Shown: piece after piece, positions 22,561 to 31,361 of the stretch
Numbering within the stretch: position 1 is the stretch's first letter
Layout of the letters: every line of letters starts with the position of its first letter
DNA from: Cronobacter sakazakii
GTDB taxonomy: Bacteria; Pseudomonadota; Gammaproteobacteria; Enterobacterales; Enterobacteriaceae
DNA: 64,000 bases
Assembly: GCF_000982825.1 (NCBI RefSeq)
Contig: NZ_CP011047.1
Span: 682,001 to 746,000, forward strand
Direction of reading: 5' to 3'
Made by a program: the position numbers and the translations under genes
The notes under the pieces: model-generated
Database searches by the model: none
What the model was told of the DNA's origin: nothing
What the model saw: only the letters and a program-made list of their open reading frames with translations

Positions 22561-23891
22561 CAGGCGAGCTTCAGATCCCGGGTCATGTTTTCCACGCCGT
22601 GCTCGTGAATCACCACGTTATCCTCAATACGGATACCGCCGAACGGCTTCAGCGCCTCGATTTTCTGCCAGTTGAAGTGCTTGCTGAACGGGCCTTCTCG
22701 CCACGGCACCAGCAGCGACTCAATAAAGTAAATGCCCGGCTCAATCGTCAGCACCATACGCGGCTGCAATACGCGCGTGCAGCGCAGATACGGATATTTC
22801 GCCGGTGCAGCCAGATGCGTGCCGGTATCGTCCTGCATAAAGCCCGCGACATCATGCACCTGCAAGCCCAGCGGATGCCCGATACCGTGCGGCATAAACG
22901 GCCCGGTAATGTCGGCTTCCACCATCGCTTCTTCGCTAATGTCCGTGACAATCTGATGACGGCGCAGCAGCTTCGCGATGCGCTGATGGAACTGAATGTG
23001 GTAATCGATATAACTGACGCCCGCTTTCATGGTGCCAATCAGCGCCAGCTGTTCTTCATTCACGTCTTTAATCAGAGCCGCGAAATCGCTGTCGCCGTCG
23101 GCCGCCCAGGTGCGGGTCAAATCGGCTGCATAACCGTTATATTCGGCGCCCGCGTCCAGCAGGAAGCTGCGCATCTCAGACGGCGCGCGATGATCGAGCC
23201 GGGTGTAATGCAGCACGGCGGCGTGCTCATTGAGCGCCACGATATTGCTGTAAGGCACATCGGTATCGCGATGGCCGGTCGCGGTCAGGTACGCGAGGTT
23301 AATATCGAACTCGCTCATGCCGGACAGAAACGCCTCATGCGCAGCGCGATGGCCGTTAACTGCCGTCTTCTGCGCTTCACGCATGCAGGCCAGTTCGTAA
23401 TCTGTCTTATACGCGCGGTAAAAGTGCAGATAATCAATCACGCCTTTCGGGTTAATTTTATCCGCCGGGACGTCCAGCTTCAGCGCGCGCTCCGACACCG
23501 GGCCGATATAGGCGATGTTGCCACGCGCGGCAGGCAACTGACCGCCGATGTCATCGGCTTTCGGCAGCGCGATAATGTCTATCTCTTCCGTCCAGAACGC
23601 GCTCGGCAGCGGCTCGACGTTATGCCAGTAATCCACCGGCAGGTAAAACCACAGCTTCGGCTTGTTCACGCCATCCACCAGCAACCAGCAGTTTGGCACC
23701 TGCGTCACCGGCACCCACGCTTTGAACTGCGGATTCACCTTAAACGGATACGGATAATCGTCTAAAAAGACATTAAACAGCTCCCCGGAATGGATAAGCA
23801 GCGCGTCCAGATTAAAGCGGGCAAGCACGTTGCGGGTACGCTCCTGGAGCGTATCCAGATGATTTTTATAGAGGGTGGTCAGCGAATCCAT
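22560..23891 (-). CDS. pepQ: Xaa-Pro dipeptidase
   Basis: Pita-bread-fold metallopeptidase that splits dipeptides with C-terminal proline; 443 residues, as in E. coli. The dinuclear metal ligands can be read in order: DAGAEYNGYAADLTRTW (two Asp), HGIGHPLGLQVHD (His), TIEPGIYF (Glu) and GIRIEDNVVI (Glu). Divergent from fadB across a 189-base region that contains the FadR operator. Confidence 0.97.
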   Translation of the reverse strand: MDSLTTLYKNHLDTLQERTRNVLARFNLDALLIHSGELFNVFLDDYPYPFKVNPQFKAWVPVTQVPNCWLLVDGVNKPKLWFYLPVDYWHNVEPLPSAFWTEEIDIIALPKADDIGGQLPAARGNIAYIGPVSERALKLDVPADKINPKGVIDYLHFYRAYKTDYELACMREAQKTAVNGHRAAHEAFLSGMSEFDINLAYLTATGHRDTDVPYSNIVALNEHAAVLHYTRLDHRAPSEMRSFLLDAGAEYNGYAADLTRTWAADGDSDFAALIKDVNEEQLALIGTMKAGVSYIDYHIQFHQRIAKLLRRHQIVTDISEEAMVEADITGPFMPHGIGHPLGLQVHDVAGFMQDDTGTHLAAPAKYPYLRCTRVLQPRMVLTIEPGIYFIESLLVPWREGPFSKHFNWQKIEALKPFGGIRIEDNVVIHEHGVENMTRDLKLA

Positions 23892-24037
23892 ACTTTACCT
23901 TTAAAGTTTGAGCTCTCAACTCCGGCATCTTAGCACACCGGTTTATTCCCTGAGCGTTTTCCACCATCCGTGATCGCGTTTGCAAATATTTAAACAGTAA
24001 TTTGCATTTCATTAACATCAACCCCACACTCCGCTTC

Positions 24038-24054
24038 ATCTGGTACGACCAGAT
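24038..24054 (+). promoter_or_regulatory. FadR operator of fadBA
   Basis: ATCTGGTACGACCAGAT, a 17-base perfect inverted repeat, the strong-affinity FadR site as I recall it for E. coli fadBA. It lies 27 bases before the fadB start, so FadR would repress until long-chain acyl-CoA releases it. Confidence 0.93.
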
Positions 24055-24080
24055 CCCCTTGCTGGATTCAGGAGACCGAC

Positions 24081-26270
24081 ATGCTCTACAAAGGCGACAC
24101 CCTGTACCTTAACTGGCTGGAAGACGGCATTGCCGAACTGGTGTTCGATGCCCCCGGCTCGGTGAATAAGCTTGATACCGCGACCGTAGCAAGCCTCGGC
24201 CACGCGCTTGATGTGCTGGAAAAACAGCACGATCTCAAAGCCCTGCTGCTGCGCTCGGAAAAAGCCGCGTTTATCGTCGGCGCTGACATTACCGAATTCC
24301 TCTCGCTGTTCCAGGTGCCTGCTGAGCAGTTAAGCCAGTGGCTGCATTTTGCCAACAGCGTATTTAACCGTCTTGAAGATCTACCGGTGCCGACCCTTTG
24401 CGCCATTAACGGCTACGCGTTAGGCGGCGGCTGTGAATGCGTGCTGGCGACCGATTTCCGTCTCGCCACGCCGGACGCCCGTATCGGCCTGCCGGAAACC
24501 AAACTTGGCATCATGCCAGGCTTTGGCGGCTCGGTACGCCTGCCGCGCCTGCTGGGTGCTGACAGCGCGCTGGAAATCATCGCGGCCGGTAAAGACATCA
24601 CCGCCGACGCGGCGCTAAAAGTGGGCCTGGTTGATGCGGTCGTGAAACCGGAAAAACTGATCGAGGGCGCGCTGCGTATGCTGCGCCAGGCCATCGACGG
24701 CGAGCTCGACTGGCAAGCCCGCCGCCAGCCGAAGCTTGAACCGCTGCGCTTAAGTAAAATCGAAGCGACTATGAGCTTTACTATCGCCAAAGGCATGGTG
24801 ATGCAGACCGCGGGCAAACACTACCCGGCACCGATGACGGCGGTGAAAACCATCGAAGCGGCCGCAGGGCTGGGCCGTGATGAAGCACTGGCGCTGGAGA
24901 ATAAAAGCTTTGTGCCGCTGGCGCGCTCCAGCGAAGCGCGCGCGCTGGTCGGCATCTTCTTAAACGACCAGTACGTCAAAGGCCTTGCGAAAAAACTGAC
25001 CAAAGAGACCGAGACGCCGAAACAGGCGGCGGTACTGGGCGCAGGCATCATGGGCGGCGGCATCGCCTACCAGTCAGCCTGGAAAGGCGTGCCGGTCATA
25101 ATGAAAGACATTAATGAGAAATCACTGACACTCGGCATCAGCGAAGCCAGCAAGCTGCTGAATAAACAGCTGGAGCGCGGCAAAATCGACGGGCTGAAGC
25201 TTGCAGGCGTTATCGCCACCATCCATCCGACGCTGGATTACGCCGGCTTTGAGCGCGCTGACGTGGTCGTCGAGGCGGTGGTCGAAAACCCAAAAGTGAA
25301 AAAAGCGGTGCTGGCGGAAACCGAAGAAAAAGTCCGCCCGGATACCGTGATTGCCTCCAATACCTCGACGATTCCTATCAGCGAGCTGGCAAGCGTGCTG
25401 AAGCGCCCGGAAAATTTCTGCGGCATGCATTTCTTTAACCCGGTGCACCGTATGCCGCTGGTTGAAGTGATCCGCGGCGAGAAAACCTCCGACGCCACGA
25501 TTGCGAAAGTGGTGGCCTGGGCCAGCAAAATGGGCAAAACGCCGATTGTGGTGAATGACTGCCCTGGCTTCTTCGTCAACCGCGTACTGTTCCCCTACTT
25601 TGCCGGTTTCAGCCAGCTGCTGCGCGACGGCGCTGATTTCCGCCAGATAGACAAAGTGATGGAGAAACAGTTCGGCTGGCCGATGGGCCCGGCGTACCTG
25701 CTGGATGTCGTCGGCATCGATACCGCGCACCACGCGCAGGCCGTGATGGCGGCGGGCTTCCCGCAGCGCATGCAAAAAGATTACCGCGATGCTATCGACG
25801 CGCTGTTTGACGCCGGTCGCTTCGGACAGAAAAACGGTAAGGGTTTCTATGCCTATCAGGAAGACAGCAAAGGCAAACCGCGCAAAGTGCCGGATGACGC
25901 GGTAGACAGCCTGCTTGCCGAAGTGAGCCAGCCGAAGCGCGCGTTCAGCGATGAAGAGATCGTGGCGCGCATGATGATTCCGATGGTCAACGAAGTGGTG
26001 CGCTGCCTGGAAGAAGGCATTATCGCAAGCCCGGCCGAGGCGGATATGGCGCTGGTCTACGGTCTCGGCTTCCCGCCGTTCCACGGCGGCGCGTTCCGCT
26101 GGCTGGATACGCAGGGCAGCGCGAAATACCTTGATATGGCGCAGCACTATCAGCATCTCGGCCCGCTTTATGAAGCGCCAGCGGGGCTTCGCGATAAAGC
26201 GAGCCACAATGCGCCTTATTATCCCCAGGTTGAACCCGCCCAACCGGTGGGCGAACTGCAAACGGCTTAA
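24081..26270 (+). CDS. fadB: Fatty acid oxidation complex subunit alpha
   Basis: Multifunctional aerobic beta-oxidation enzyme: enoyl-CoA hydratase/isomerase at the N terminus and L-3-hydroxyacyl-CoA dehydrogenase at the C terminus; 729 residues, family length. The hydratase glutamates are in GYALGGGCECVLATD and PETKLGIMPGFGG. The NAD loop is AVLGAGIMGGGIAYQSA near residue 320, and the dehydrogenase His lies in MHFFNPVHRMPLVE. AGGAG precedes the start. FadA follows after 10 bases; the two form an alpha2-beta2 complex. Confidence 0.98.
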   Translation: MLYKGDTLYLNWLEDGIAELVFDAPGSVNKLDTATVASLGHALDVLEKQHDLKALLLRSEKAAFIVGADITEFLSLFQVPAEQLSQWLHFANSVFNRLEDLPVPTLCAINGYALGGGCECVLATDFRLATPDARIGLPETKLGIMPGFGGSVRLPRLLGADSALEIIAAGKDITADAALKVGLVDAVVKPEKLIEGALRMLRQAIDGELDWQARRQPKLEPLRLSKIEATMSFTIAKGMVMQTAGKHYPAPMTAVKTIEAAAGLGRDEALALENKSFVPLARSSEARALVGIFLNDQYVKGLAKKLTKETETPKQAAVLGAGIMGGGIAYQSAWKGVPVIMKDINEKSLTLGISEASKLLNKQLERGKIDGLKLAGVIATIHPTLDYAGFERADVVVEAVVENPKVKKAVLAETEEKVRPDTVIASNTSTIPISELASVLKRPENFCGMHFFNPVHRMPLVEVIRGEKTSDATIAKVVAWASKMGKTPIVVNDCPGFFVNRVLFPYFAGFSQLLRDGADFRQIDKVMEKQFGWPMGPAYLLDVVGIDTAHHAQAVMAAGFPQRMQKDYRDAIDALFDAGRFGQKNGKGFYAYQEDSKGKPRKVPDDAVDSLLAEVSQPKRAFSDEEIVARMMIPMVNEVVRCLEEGIIASPAEADMALVYGLGFPPFHGGAFRWLDTQGSAKYLDMAQHYQHLGPLYEAPAGLRDKASHNAPYYPQVEPAQPVGELQTA

Positions 26271-26280
26271 GGAGTGACGA

Positions 26281-27444
26281 ATGGAAAAGGTTGTAATTGT
26301 TGATGCTATCCGCACCCCGATGGGCCGTTCCAAAGGCGGCGCGTTCCGTCAGGTGCGGGCAGAAGATCTTTCCGCACACCTGATGCGCAGCCTGCTGTCG
26401 CGTAACCCGCAACTGGAAGCCAGCGCTATCGACGACATCTACTGGGGCTGCGTGCAGCAGACGCTGGAGCAGGGTTTTAACATCGCCCGCAACGCCGCGC
26501 TGCTGGCGGAAATCCCGCACAGCGTGCCCGCTGTGACGGTCAACCGTCTGTGCGGTTCGTCAATGCAGGCGCTGCACGACGCCGCACGCATGATCATGAC
26601 CGGCGACGCCAGCGTTTGTCTGGTGGGCGGCGTGGAGCATATGGGCCATGTGCCGATGAACCACGGCGTCGATTTTCATCCGGGTTTAAGCCGTAACGTC
26701 GCGAAAGCGGCGGGCATGATGGGGCTGACGGCGGAGATGCTTTCGCGTATGCACGGCATCAGCCGTGAAATGCAGGACGCTTTCGCCGCTCGCTCGCACC
26801 AGCGCGCCTGGGCCGCCACACAGGCCGGGCATTTTAAACAGGAAATCATTCCGACCAGCGGCCACGACGCCGACGGCGTGCTTAAGCGCTACGACTTTGA
26901 CGAAGTGATCCGCCCGGAAACCACCGCCGAAGGGCTGTCGCAGCTGAAACCTGCGTTCGACCCGGCAAACGGTACGGTCACGGCGGGCACCTCGTCAGCG
27001 CTCTCCGACGGCGCGGCGGCGATGCTGGTTATGAGCGAATCGCGCGCCCGCGAACTCGGCCTGACGCCGCGCGCGCGCATTCGTTCGATGGCGGTAGTGG
27101 GCTGCGATCCGTCGATTATGGGTTACGGCCCGGTGCCCGCCTCCAGGCTGGCGCTGAAAAAAGCCGGTCTGACCGTGAGCGATATCGATCTGTTTGAGAT
27201 GAACGAAGCCTTTGCCGCGCAGATCCTGCCCTGCATTAAAGATCTGGGCCTGATGGAGCAGATCGACGAGAAGATCAATCTTAACGGCGGCGCGATAGCG
27301 CTCGGCCACCCGCTTGGCTGCTCCGGCGCGCGTATCAGCACCACGCTGATTAACCTGATGGAGCGCCGTGACGCCGAGCTTGGCCTTGCCACGATGTGTA
27401 TCGGCCTGGGCCAGGGCATCGCGACGGTCTTTGAGCGAGTGTGA
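26281..27444 (+). CDS. fadA: 3-ketoacyl-CoA thiolase
   Basis: Beta subunit of the aerobic fatty acid oxidation complex, releasing acetyl-CoA from 3-ketoacyl-CoA; 387 residues, as in E. coli. The nucleophile Cys91 is in NRLCGSSMQ; the other catalytic residues are in GGAIALGHPLGCSGAR and TMCIGLGQG. Coupled to fadB and followed by a strong terminator. Confidence 0.98.
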   Translation: MEKVVIVDAIRTPMGRSKGGAFRQVRAEDLSAHLMRSLLSRNPQLEASAIDDIYWGCVQQTLEQGFNIARNAALLAEIPHSVPAVTVNRLCGSSMQALHDAARMIMTGDASVCLVGGVEHMGHVPMNHGVDFHPGLSRNVAKAAGMMGLTAEMLSRMHGISREMQDAFAARSHQRAWAATQAGHFKQEIIPTSGHDADGVLKRYDFDEVIRPETTAEGLSQLKPAFDPANGTVTAGTSSALSDGAAAMLVMSESRARELGLTPRARIRSMAVVGCDPSIMGYGPVPASRLALKKAGLTVSDIDLFEMNEAFAAQILPCIKDLGLMEQIDEKINLNGGAIALGHPLGCSGARISTTLINLMERRDAELGLATMCIGLGQGIATVFERV

Positions 27445-27500
27445 GTCAGACAACGCGCCTGGTATCAGGCGCGAAGAGAGAAAGTTTAGTTGCCGTTCTT

Positions 27501-27525
27501 CCCGCCTGTCAGGGGCGGGTTTTTT
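27501..27525 (+). terminator. fadBA terminator
   Basis: CCCGCC (27501-27506) pairs with GGCGGG (27514-27519) across a 7-base loop, followed by TTTTTT. Confidence 0.9.
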
Positions 27526-27579
27526 ATTTTCCACATTTGTGCCAGGCTTTTTTAACGACTCTACACTTCAGGGAAAACC

Positions 27580-27927
27580 ATGAAGGGATGCTTTATCTTC
27601 GCGCCGCTTGCCGCCGCGCTTTTTTGCACCACTTCTGCACGGGCAGAGCTGTCAGAGGAGACGCTGGCGTAGCGCTGCCTGACCTCGCTTATCAACACAT
27701 GGCAGGATCACGCGTATATGCAAAAAGTCCTGACTGAATCGCGCGTTGTACCGGAAAGCGTGGTGGTGGAACGGTATGACGAAAACGTCGGCCAACAGCA
27801 TATCGCGACCCAGCTCACCGCGAAGCTCGATCATCCAGTGCGCAAAAACATTACGCTGCTTTGCCTGCTGGAAAACGATAAACCGTTATATGTCTGGTCA
27901 GGAAAGGAGATTGCCGCCAGCCCGTAA
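27580..27927 (+). pseudogene. Small secreted protein gene interrupted by an in-frame amber codon
   Basis: Not present between fadA and fre in E. coli. From ATG 27580 (behind AGGGAAAACC) the frame encodes a signal peptide, MKGCFIFAPLAAALFCTTSA followed by RA, with likely cleavage after ARA. It continues ELSEETLA and then meets TAG at 27670-27672. The same frame then stays open for 84 codons to TAA at 27925: RCLTSLINTWQDHAY at first, LLCLLENDKPLYVW near the end. With one codon changed this is a 115-residue periplasmic protein with two cysteines in the mature part. I do not recognise the family. Most likely a recent nonsense mutation; suppression or a sequencing error remain possible. A restart at ATG 27718 has no clear ribosome binding site. 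Confidence 0.7.
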
Positions 27928-27938
27928 ACAGGGCTGGC
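27916..27938. other. Hairpin between the amber-split gene and fre
   Basis: GCCAGCCC (27916-27923) pairs with GGGCTGGC (27931-27938) around a 7-base loop that holds the TAA of the small gene. It lies at the 3' ends of two convergent genes. No T-run on either strand, so it is at best a weak terminator or an RNA-stabilising 3' end. Confidence 0.5.
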
Positions 27939-27954
27939 GTTATGCGGACACGAC

Positions 27955-28656
27955 TCAGATAAACGCAAAGGCGTCGCCGAACAGGCGGTCTTCGCGCGCG
28001 GCGCGCTCGTTGCAGAACAGATCGCGGGCGATCTTCGCCATCTCGAAACGTCCCGCGATGTAGATATCGTGTCCGGCAAGCGTACCGAAATCCTGCATCA
28101 CTGCCGTCAGTACCGTGCCGCTGCGACCGCGCCACGTCTCATCCGGCTGCTCGACCACCGGAACAATCTTCAGGTTCGGATGGTCAACCGACAGCGCTTC
28201 CAGCTCTGACAGATCGTAAAGGTGTTTCTCTTCGCGCCCGCCCCAGTAAATCGTGATATCGCGATTCGGGTTGCGCGCCAGCGCCGTCAGCAGAATTGAG
28301 CGCGCGTAGGAGAAGCCCGTACCGCCAGCAATCAGGATCAGCGGACGCTCTTCGTCATCGCGCAGCCAGGCGTCACCATGTGGAATATCGACCACGATTT
28401 CACGCTCTTTGAGAATGCGGTCCATCACCGCCATCGCGTAGAGGTTAAGTTCCGACGCGCCGATATGCAATTCGATAAAGCCCTGCTCATCCGGCGTGGA
28501 GGCCATAGAAAAAGGGCGCTTGTCCCGCTCATCCATTACCACCATCAGGTACTGACCTGCGCGAAACGAAAAGGCCGCTTCCGGCACTAAACGAACGCGA
28601 TAAACGGTATCCGTGATGGCTTCTACCGAGGTCACTTTACAGCTTAAGGTTGTCAT
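27955..28656 (-). CDS. fre: NAD(P)H-flavin reductase
   Basis: Reduces free FMN, FAD or riboflavin with NAD(P)H; the reduced flavin serves iron release and ribonucleotide reductase activation. 233 residues, as in E. coli. I chose MTTLSCKVTSVEAITD at 28656 over an ATG seven codons upstream. Ferredoxin-reductase fold: flavin motif RPFSMAS and nucleotide motif AGGTGFSYARSIL. Downstream of ubiD on the same strand after 45 bases. Confidence 0.97.
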   Translation of the reverse strand: MTTLSCKVTSVEAITDTVYRVRLVPEAAFSFRAGQYLMVVMDERDKRPFSMASTPDEQGFIELHIGASELNLYAMAVMDRILKEREIVVDIPHGDAWLRDDEERPLILIAGGTGFSYARSILLTALARNPNRDITIYWGGREEKHLYDLSELEALSVDHPNLKIVPVVEQPDETWRGRSGTVLTAVMQDFGTLAGHDIYIAGRFEMAKIARDLFCNERAAREDRLFGDAFAFI

Positions 28657-28701
28657 GCGTTCCCTCTGTCGGGTCAATAATGCAACTGCAACGGCGGCGC
28701 G

Positions 28702-30186
28702 TCAGGCGCCTTTTCCGTCATGAAAAATCGCGAGCTCATCCCAGATGGCGTCGATACGCGCCGTCACGTTGGGATCTTTCTTAATGGGAATTCCCCACTC
28801 GCGCTGCGTTTCGCCCGGCCATTTGTTGGTCGCGTCGAGGCCCATTTTGGAGCCAAGTCCCGATACCGGCGAGGCGAAATCCAAATAATCGATCGGCGTG
28901 TTCTCCACCATCACCGTGTCGCGCGCCGGGTCCATGCGTGTGGTGATCGCCCAGATCACATCGTTCCAGTCGCGCGCGTTAATGTCATCATCACAAACGA
29001 TCACGAACTTGGTATACATGAACTGGCGCAGGAATGACCAGACGCCCATCATCACGCGCTTCGCGTGGCCAGCGTACTGCTTACGCATGGTCACGACGGC
29101 AAGCCGGTACGAGCACCCTTCCGGCGGAAGATAAAAATCCACGATTTCCGGGAACTGTTTTTGCAGGATAGGCACCAGCACTTCATTGAGCGCCACGCCC
29201 AGCACCGCAGGTTCATCTGGCGGGCGGCCCGTATAGGTCGAGTGATAAATCGCGTTTTCACGCTGCGTCACATGCGTCACGGTAAAGACCGGGAAGTTAT
29301 CTATCTCATTATAGTAACCGGTGTGATCGCCATACGGGCCTTCCGGTGCCATTTCGCCGGGTTCAATATAGCCTTCCAGCACGATTTCAGCGCTGGCCGG
29401 GATCTCAAGGTCGTTAGAAAGACACTTCACCACTTCAGTTTTGGTGCCGCGCAGCAGGCCCGCGAATGCGTATTCGGAGAGCGTATCCGGCACCGGCGTC
29501 ACCGCGCCCAGAATCGTCGCCGGGTCAGCGCCCAGCGCGACAGCGACCGGGAAGCGTTCGCCCGGATGCGCCTGGCACCACTCCTGGAAATCGAGCGCGC
29601 CGCCGCGATGCGACAGCCAGCGCATAATGAGTTTGTTTTTGCCGATTAACTGCTGACGATAGATGCCCAGATTCTGGCGCTCTTTATGCGGGCCGCGAGT
29701 GACCGTCAGGCCCCACGTAATAAGCGGCGCGGCGTCATCCGGCCAGCACTGCATGATGGGAATGCGGTTCAGGTCGACCTCATCGCCCTGCCACACTTTC
29801 TCCTGACAAGGCGCGTTACGCAGGCGCTTCGTTGGCATGTTCAGCACTTGCTTAAACTGCGGCAGCTTGTCGAAGAGATCGCGGAAGCCGCGCGGCGGCT
29901 CCGGCTCTTTCAGGAATGCCAGCAGCTTACCGACTTCACGCAGCGCGGAGATATCGTCCTGCCCCATGCCCATCGCCACGCGTTTCGGCGTGCCAAACAG
30001 GTTGCAGAGCACCGGCATGGTATGGCCTTTCGGGTTTTCAAACAGCAGCGCCGGGCCGCCCGCGCGCAATGTGCGGTCGGCTATTTCCGTCATCTCCAGG
30101 TAAGGATCGACAGGCAATGTAATGCGCTTGAGTTCGCCTTGCTGCTCCAGCAGCGCCAGAAAATCGCGTAGGTCGTGGTATTTCAT
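28702..30186 (-). CDS. ubiD: 3-octaprenyl-4-hydroxybenzoate decarboxylase
   Basis: Decarboxylase of ubiquinone synthesis that needs prenylated FMN made by UbiX; 494 residues, close to the E. coli length. Starts MKYHDLRDFLALLEQQGELK. The prFMN region reads NLGIYRQQLIGKNKLIMRW and the catalytic Glu/Arg segment PEGPYGDHTGYYNE. It neighbours fre in the usual enteric pair and diverges from rfaH. Confidence 0.97.
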   Translation of the reverse strand: MKYHDLRDFLALLEQQGELKRITLPVDPYLEMTEIADRTLRAGGPALLFENPKGHTMPVLCNLFGTPKRVAMGMGQDDISALREVGKLLAFLKEPEPPRGFRDLFDKLPQFKQVLNMPTKRLRNAPCQEKVWQGDEVDLNRIPIMQCWPDDAAPLITWGLTVTRGPHKERQNLGIYRQQLIGKNKLIMRWLSHRGGALDFQEWCQAHPGERFPVAVALGADPATILGAVTPVPDTLSEYAFAGLLRGTKTEVVKCLSNDLEIPASAEIVLEGYIEPGEMAPEGPYGDHTGYYNEIDNFPVFTVTHVTQRENAIYHSTYTGRPPDEPAVLGVALNEVLVPILQKQFPEIVDFYLPPEGCSYRLAVVTMRKQYAGHAKRVMMGVWSFLRQFMYTKFVIVCDDDINARDWNDVIWAITTRMDPARDTVMVENTPIDYLDFASPVSGLGSKMGLDATNKWPGETQREWGIPIKKDPNVTARIDAIWDELAIFHDGKGA

Positions 30187-30369
30187 GCAGTTATTCGTGG
30201 CTTTAAAATAAGCTTTTTATTATACGGTGTTCGCCGCAGGCATGCCGTAATTTTGTTAAATTAACGTGAATCATCACCACAGGCTATAGCACTGCGCGGT
30301 ATAATGCCCTTAGCGATCCTGAGGTGGTTTTGTTATGCTGGCGCGTCCGGCCATGTAAGAAGAGTCATT

Positions 30370-30858
30370 ATGCAATCCTGGTATTTACTGTACTGTAAAC
30401 GCGGGCAGCTTCAGCGCGCTAAAGAGCACCTTGAACGACAGTCGGTGAACTGCCTTACGCCAATGATTACGCTTGAAAAAATGGTACGAGGCAGACGCAC
30501 CTCCGTCAGCGAGCCGCTGTTTCCGAACTACCTTTTCGTTCGCTTTGACCCGGAAGATATTCATACCACGACGATAAGCTCCACCCGCGGTGTCAGCCAT
30601 TTCGTTCGTTTTGGTTCGCACCCGGCCGTGGTGCCGCAGACGGTCATCGAGCAGTTGCTCGACTGGCACCCGGAAAACGTGACTGATCCGGATACGCCGC
30701 ATACCGGCGATATGGTGGTGATTACCGAAGGCGCGTTTGAAGGGTTGCAGGCAATTTTTACCGAGCCCGATGGCGAAGCCCGTTCTATGTTGCTGCTGAA
30801 TTTGCTGAACAAGCAGGTGCTGCAAAGCGTGAAGAATACCGAATTCCGTAAAGTCTGA
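30370..30858 (+). CDS. rfaH: Transcription antitermination protein RfaH
   Basis: NusG paralogue recruited at ops sites to keep polymerase transcribing long surface-polysaccharide and similar operons; its C-terminal domain refolds from helix to KOW barrel. 162 residues, as in E. coli, starting MQSWYLLYCKRGQLQRA at 30370; the frame is open 22 codons further upstream but without family similarity. NGN core TRGVSHFVRFG and C-terminal TEGAFEGLQAIFTEPDGEARS are intact. TATAAT at 30300-30305 is a likely -10. The ops-containing targets are not in this window. Confidence 0.97.
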   Translation: MQSWYLLYCKRGQLQRAKEHLERQSVNCLTPMITLEKMVRGRRTSVSEPLFPNYLFVRFDPEDIHTTTISSTRGVSHFVRFGSHPAVVPQTVIEQLLDWHPENVTDPDTPHTGDMVVITEGAFEGLQAIFTEPDGEARSMLLLNLLNKQVLQSVKNTEFRKV

Positions 30859-30876
30859 CGCGCAACGCAGACAGCA

Positions 30877-30901
30877 AAACGGCGGCTCAGTGCCGCCGTT
30901 T
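30877..30901. terminator. Bidirectional hairpin between rfaH and the glycine-zipper gene
   Basis: AAACGGCGGC (30877-30886) pairs with GCCGCCGTTT (30892-30901): 10 bp, 5-base loop, with short T-runs read from either strand. It lies 18 bases after rfaH and 4 bases past the stop of the convergent gene. Confidence 0.8.
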
Positions 30902-30905
30902 GTCA

Positions 30906-31238
30906 TTAGTGCGTCGCTTCGCCAATAACGCCGCCCGCGCCTGCGCCAACCGCTGCGCCTTTCAGCACGCTTTTCCCGGTTGCTGCGGCAACGCCCGCGC
31001 CCACGACCGCACCCGCAACGCCACCTTTACGCGCCGCTTTGCCTTTATCGCCCTTTTTCAGCATCGCGCCGGTGCCTGCGCCAATGACCGCGCCGCCCAC
31101 GGCGCTTTTGACATCTTTGCCTGCAATGGCACCCGCTGTCGCGCCAAGCACCGCGCCGGTCGCCGTTTTATCCATCGCCATCACCGGCGCGCTGGTGAGC
31201 AGCATCAGTGTCACAATGCCCGTAATTGTCTTTTTCAT
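30906..31238 (-). CDS. Glycine-zipper exported protein of unknown function
   Basis: 110 residues. A signal peptide is clear (MKKTITGIVTLMLLTSAPVM then AMD, probable cut at AMA). The mature part is repeated glycine-zipper segments: GAVLGATAGAIAGKD, VGGAVIGAGTGAMLKKG, GGVAGAVVGAGVAAATG and GAAVGAGAGGVIGEA. This pattern, small residues every three or four, packs membrane helices closely, as in outer-membrane glycine-zipper lipoproteins; here no lipobox cysteine is present. The ribosome binding site GAGGGA is good. In E. coli K-12 no gene lies between rfaH and tatD, so this is accessory. Function not inferred. Confidence 0.8.
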   Translation of the reverse strand: MKKTITGIVTLMLLTSAPVMAMDKTATGAVLGATAGAIAGKDVKSAVGGAVIGAGTGAMLKKGDKGKAARKGGVAGAVVGAGVAAATGKSVLKGAAVGAGAGGVIGEATH

Positions 31239-31361
31239 TATTGTCCCTCAGCTGTGTAATACAGGGGAAATCCCCGGCGGGAAGCATATCACCGGGCTTT
31301 GAGAGGGAAAGGCACCAGCAGCGTGCAAAAATCCACACTCTGCCGGTTTCAGCAGGCAGCG

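Noticed and set aside
27670..27672. TAG as a recoded amino acid (such as pyrrolysine) in the small secreted protein
   Set aside because: Enterics lack the pyrrolysine system, and no supporting genes or recoding signals are seen; a nonsense mutation is simpler.
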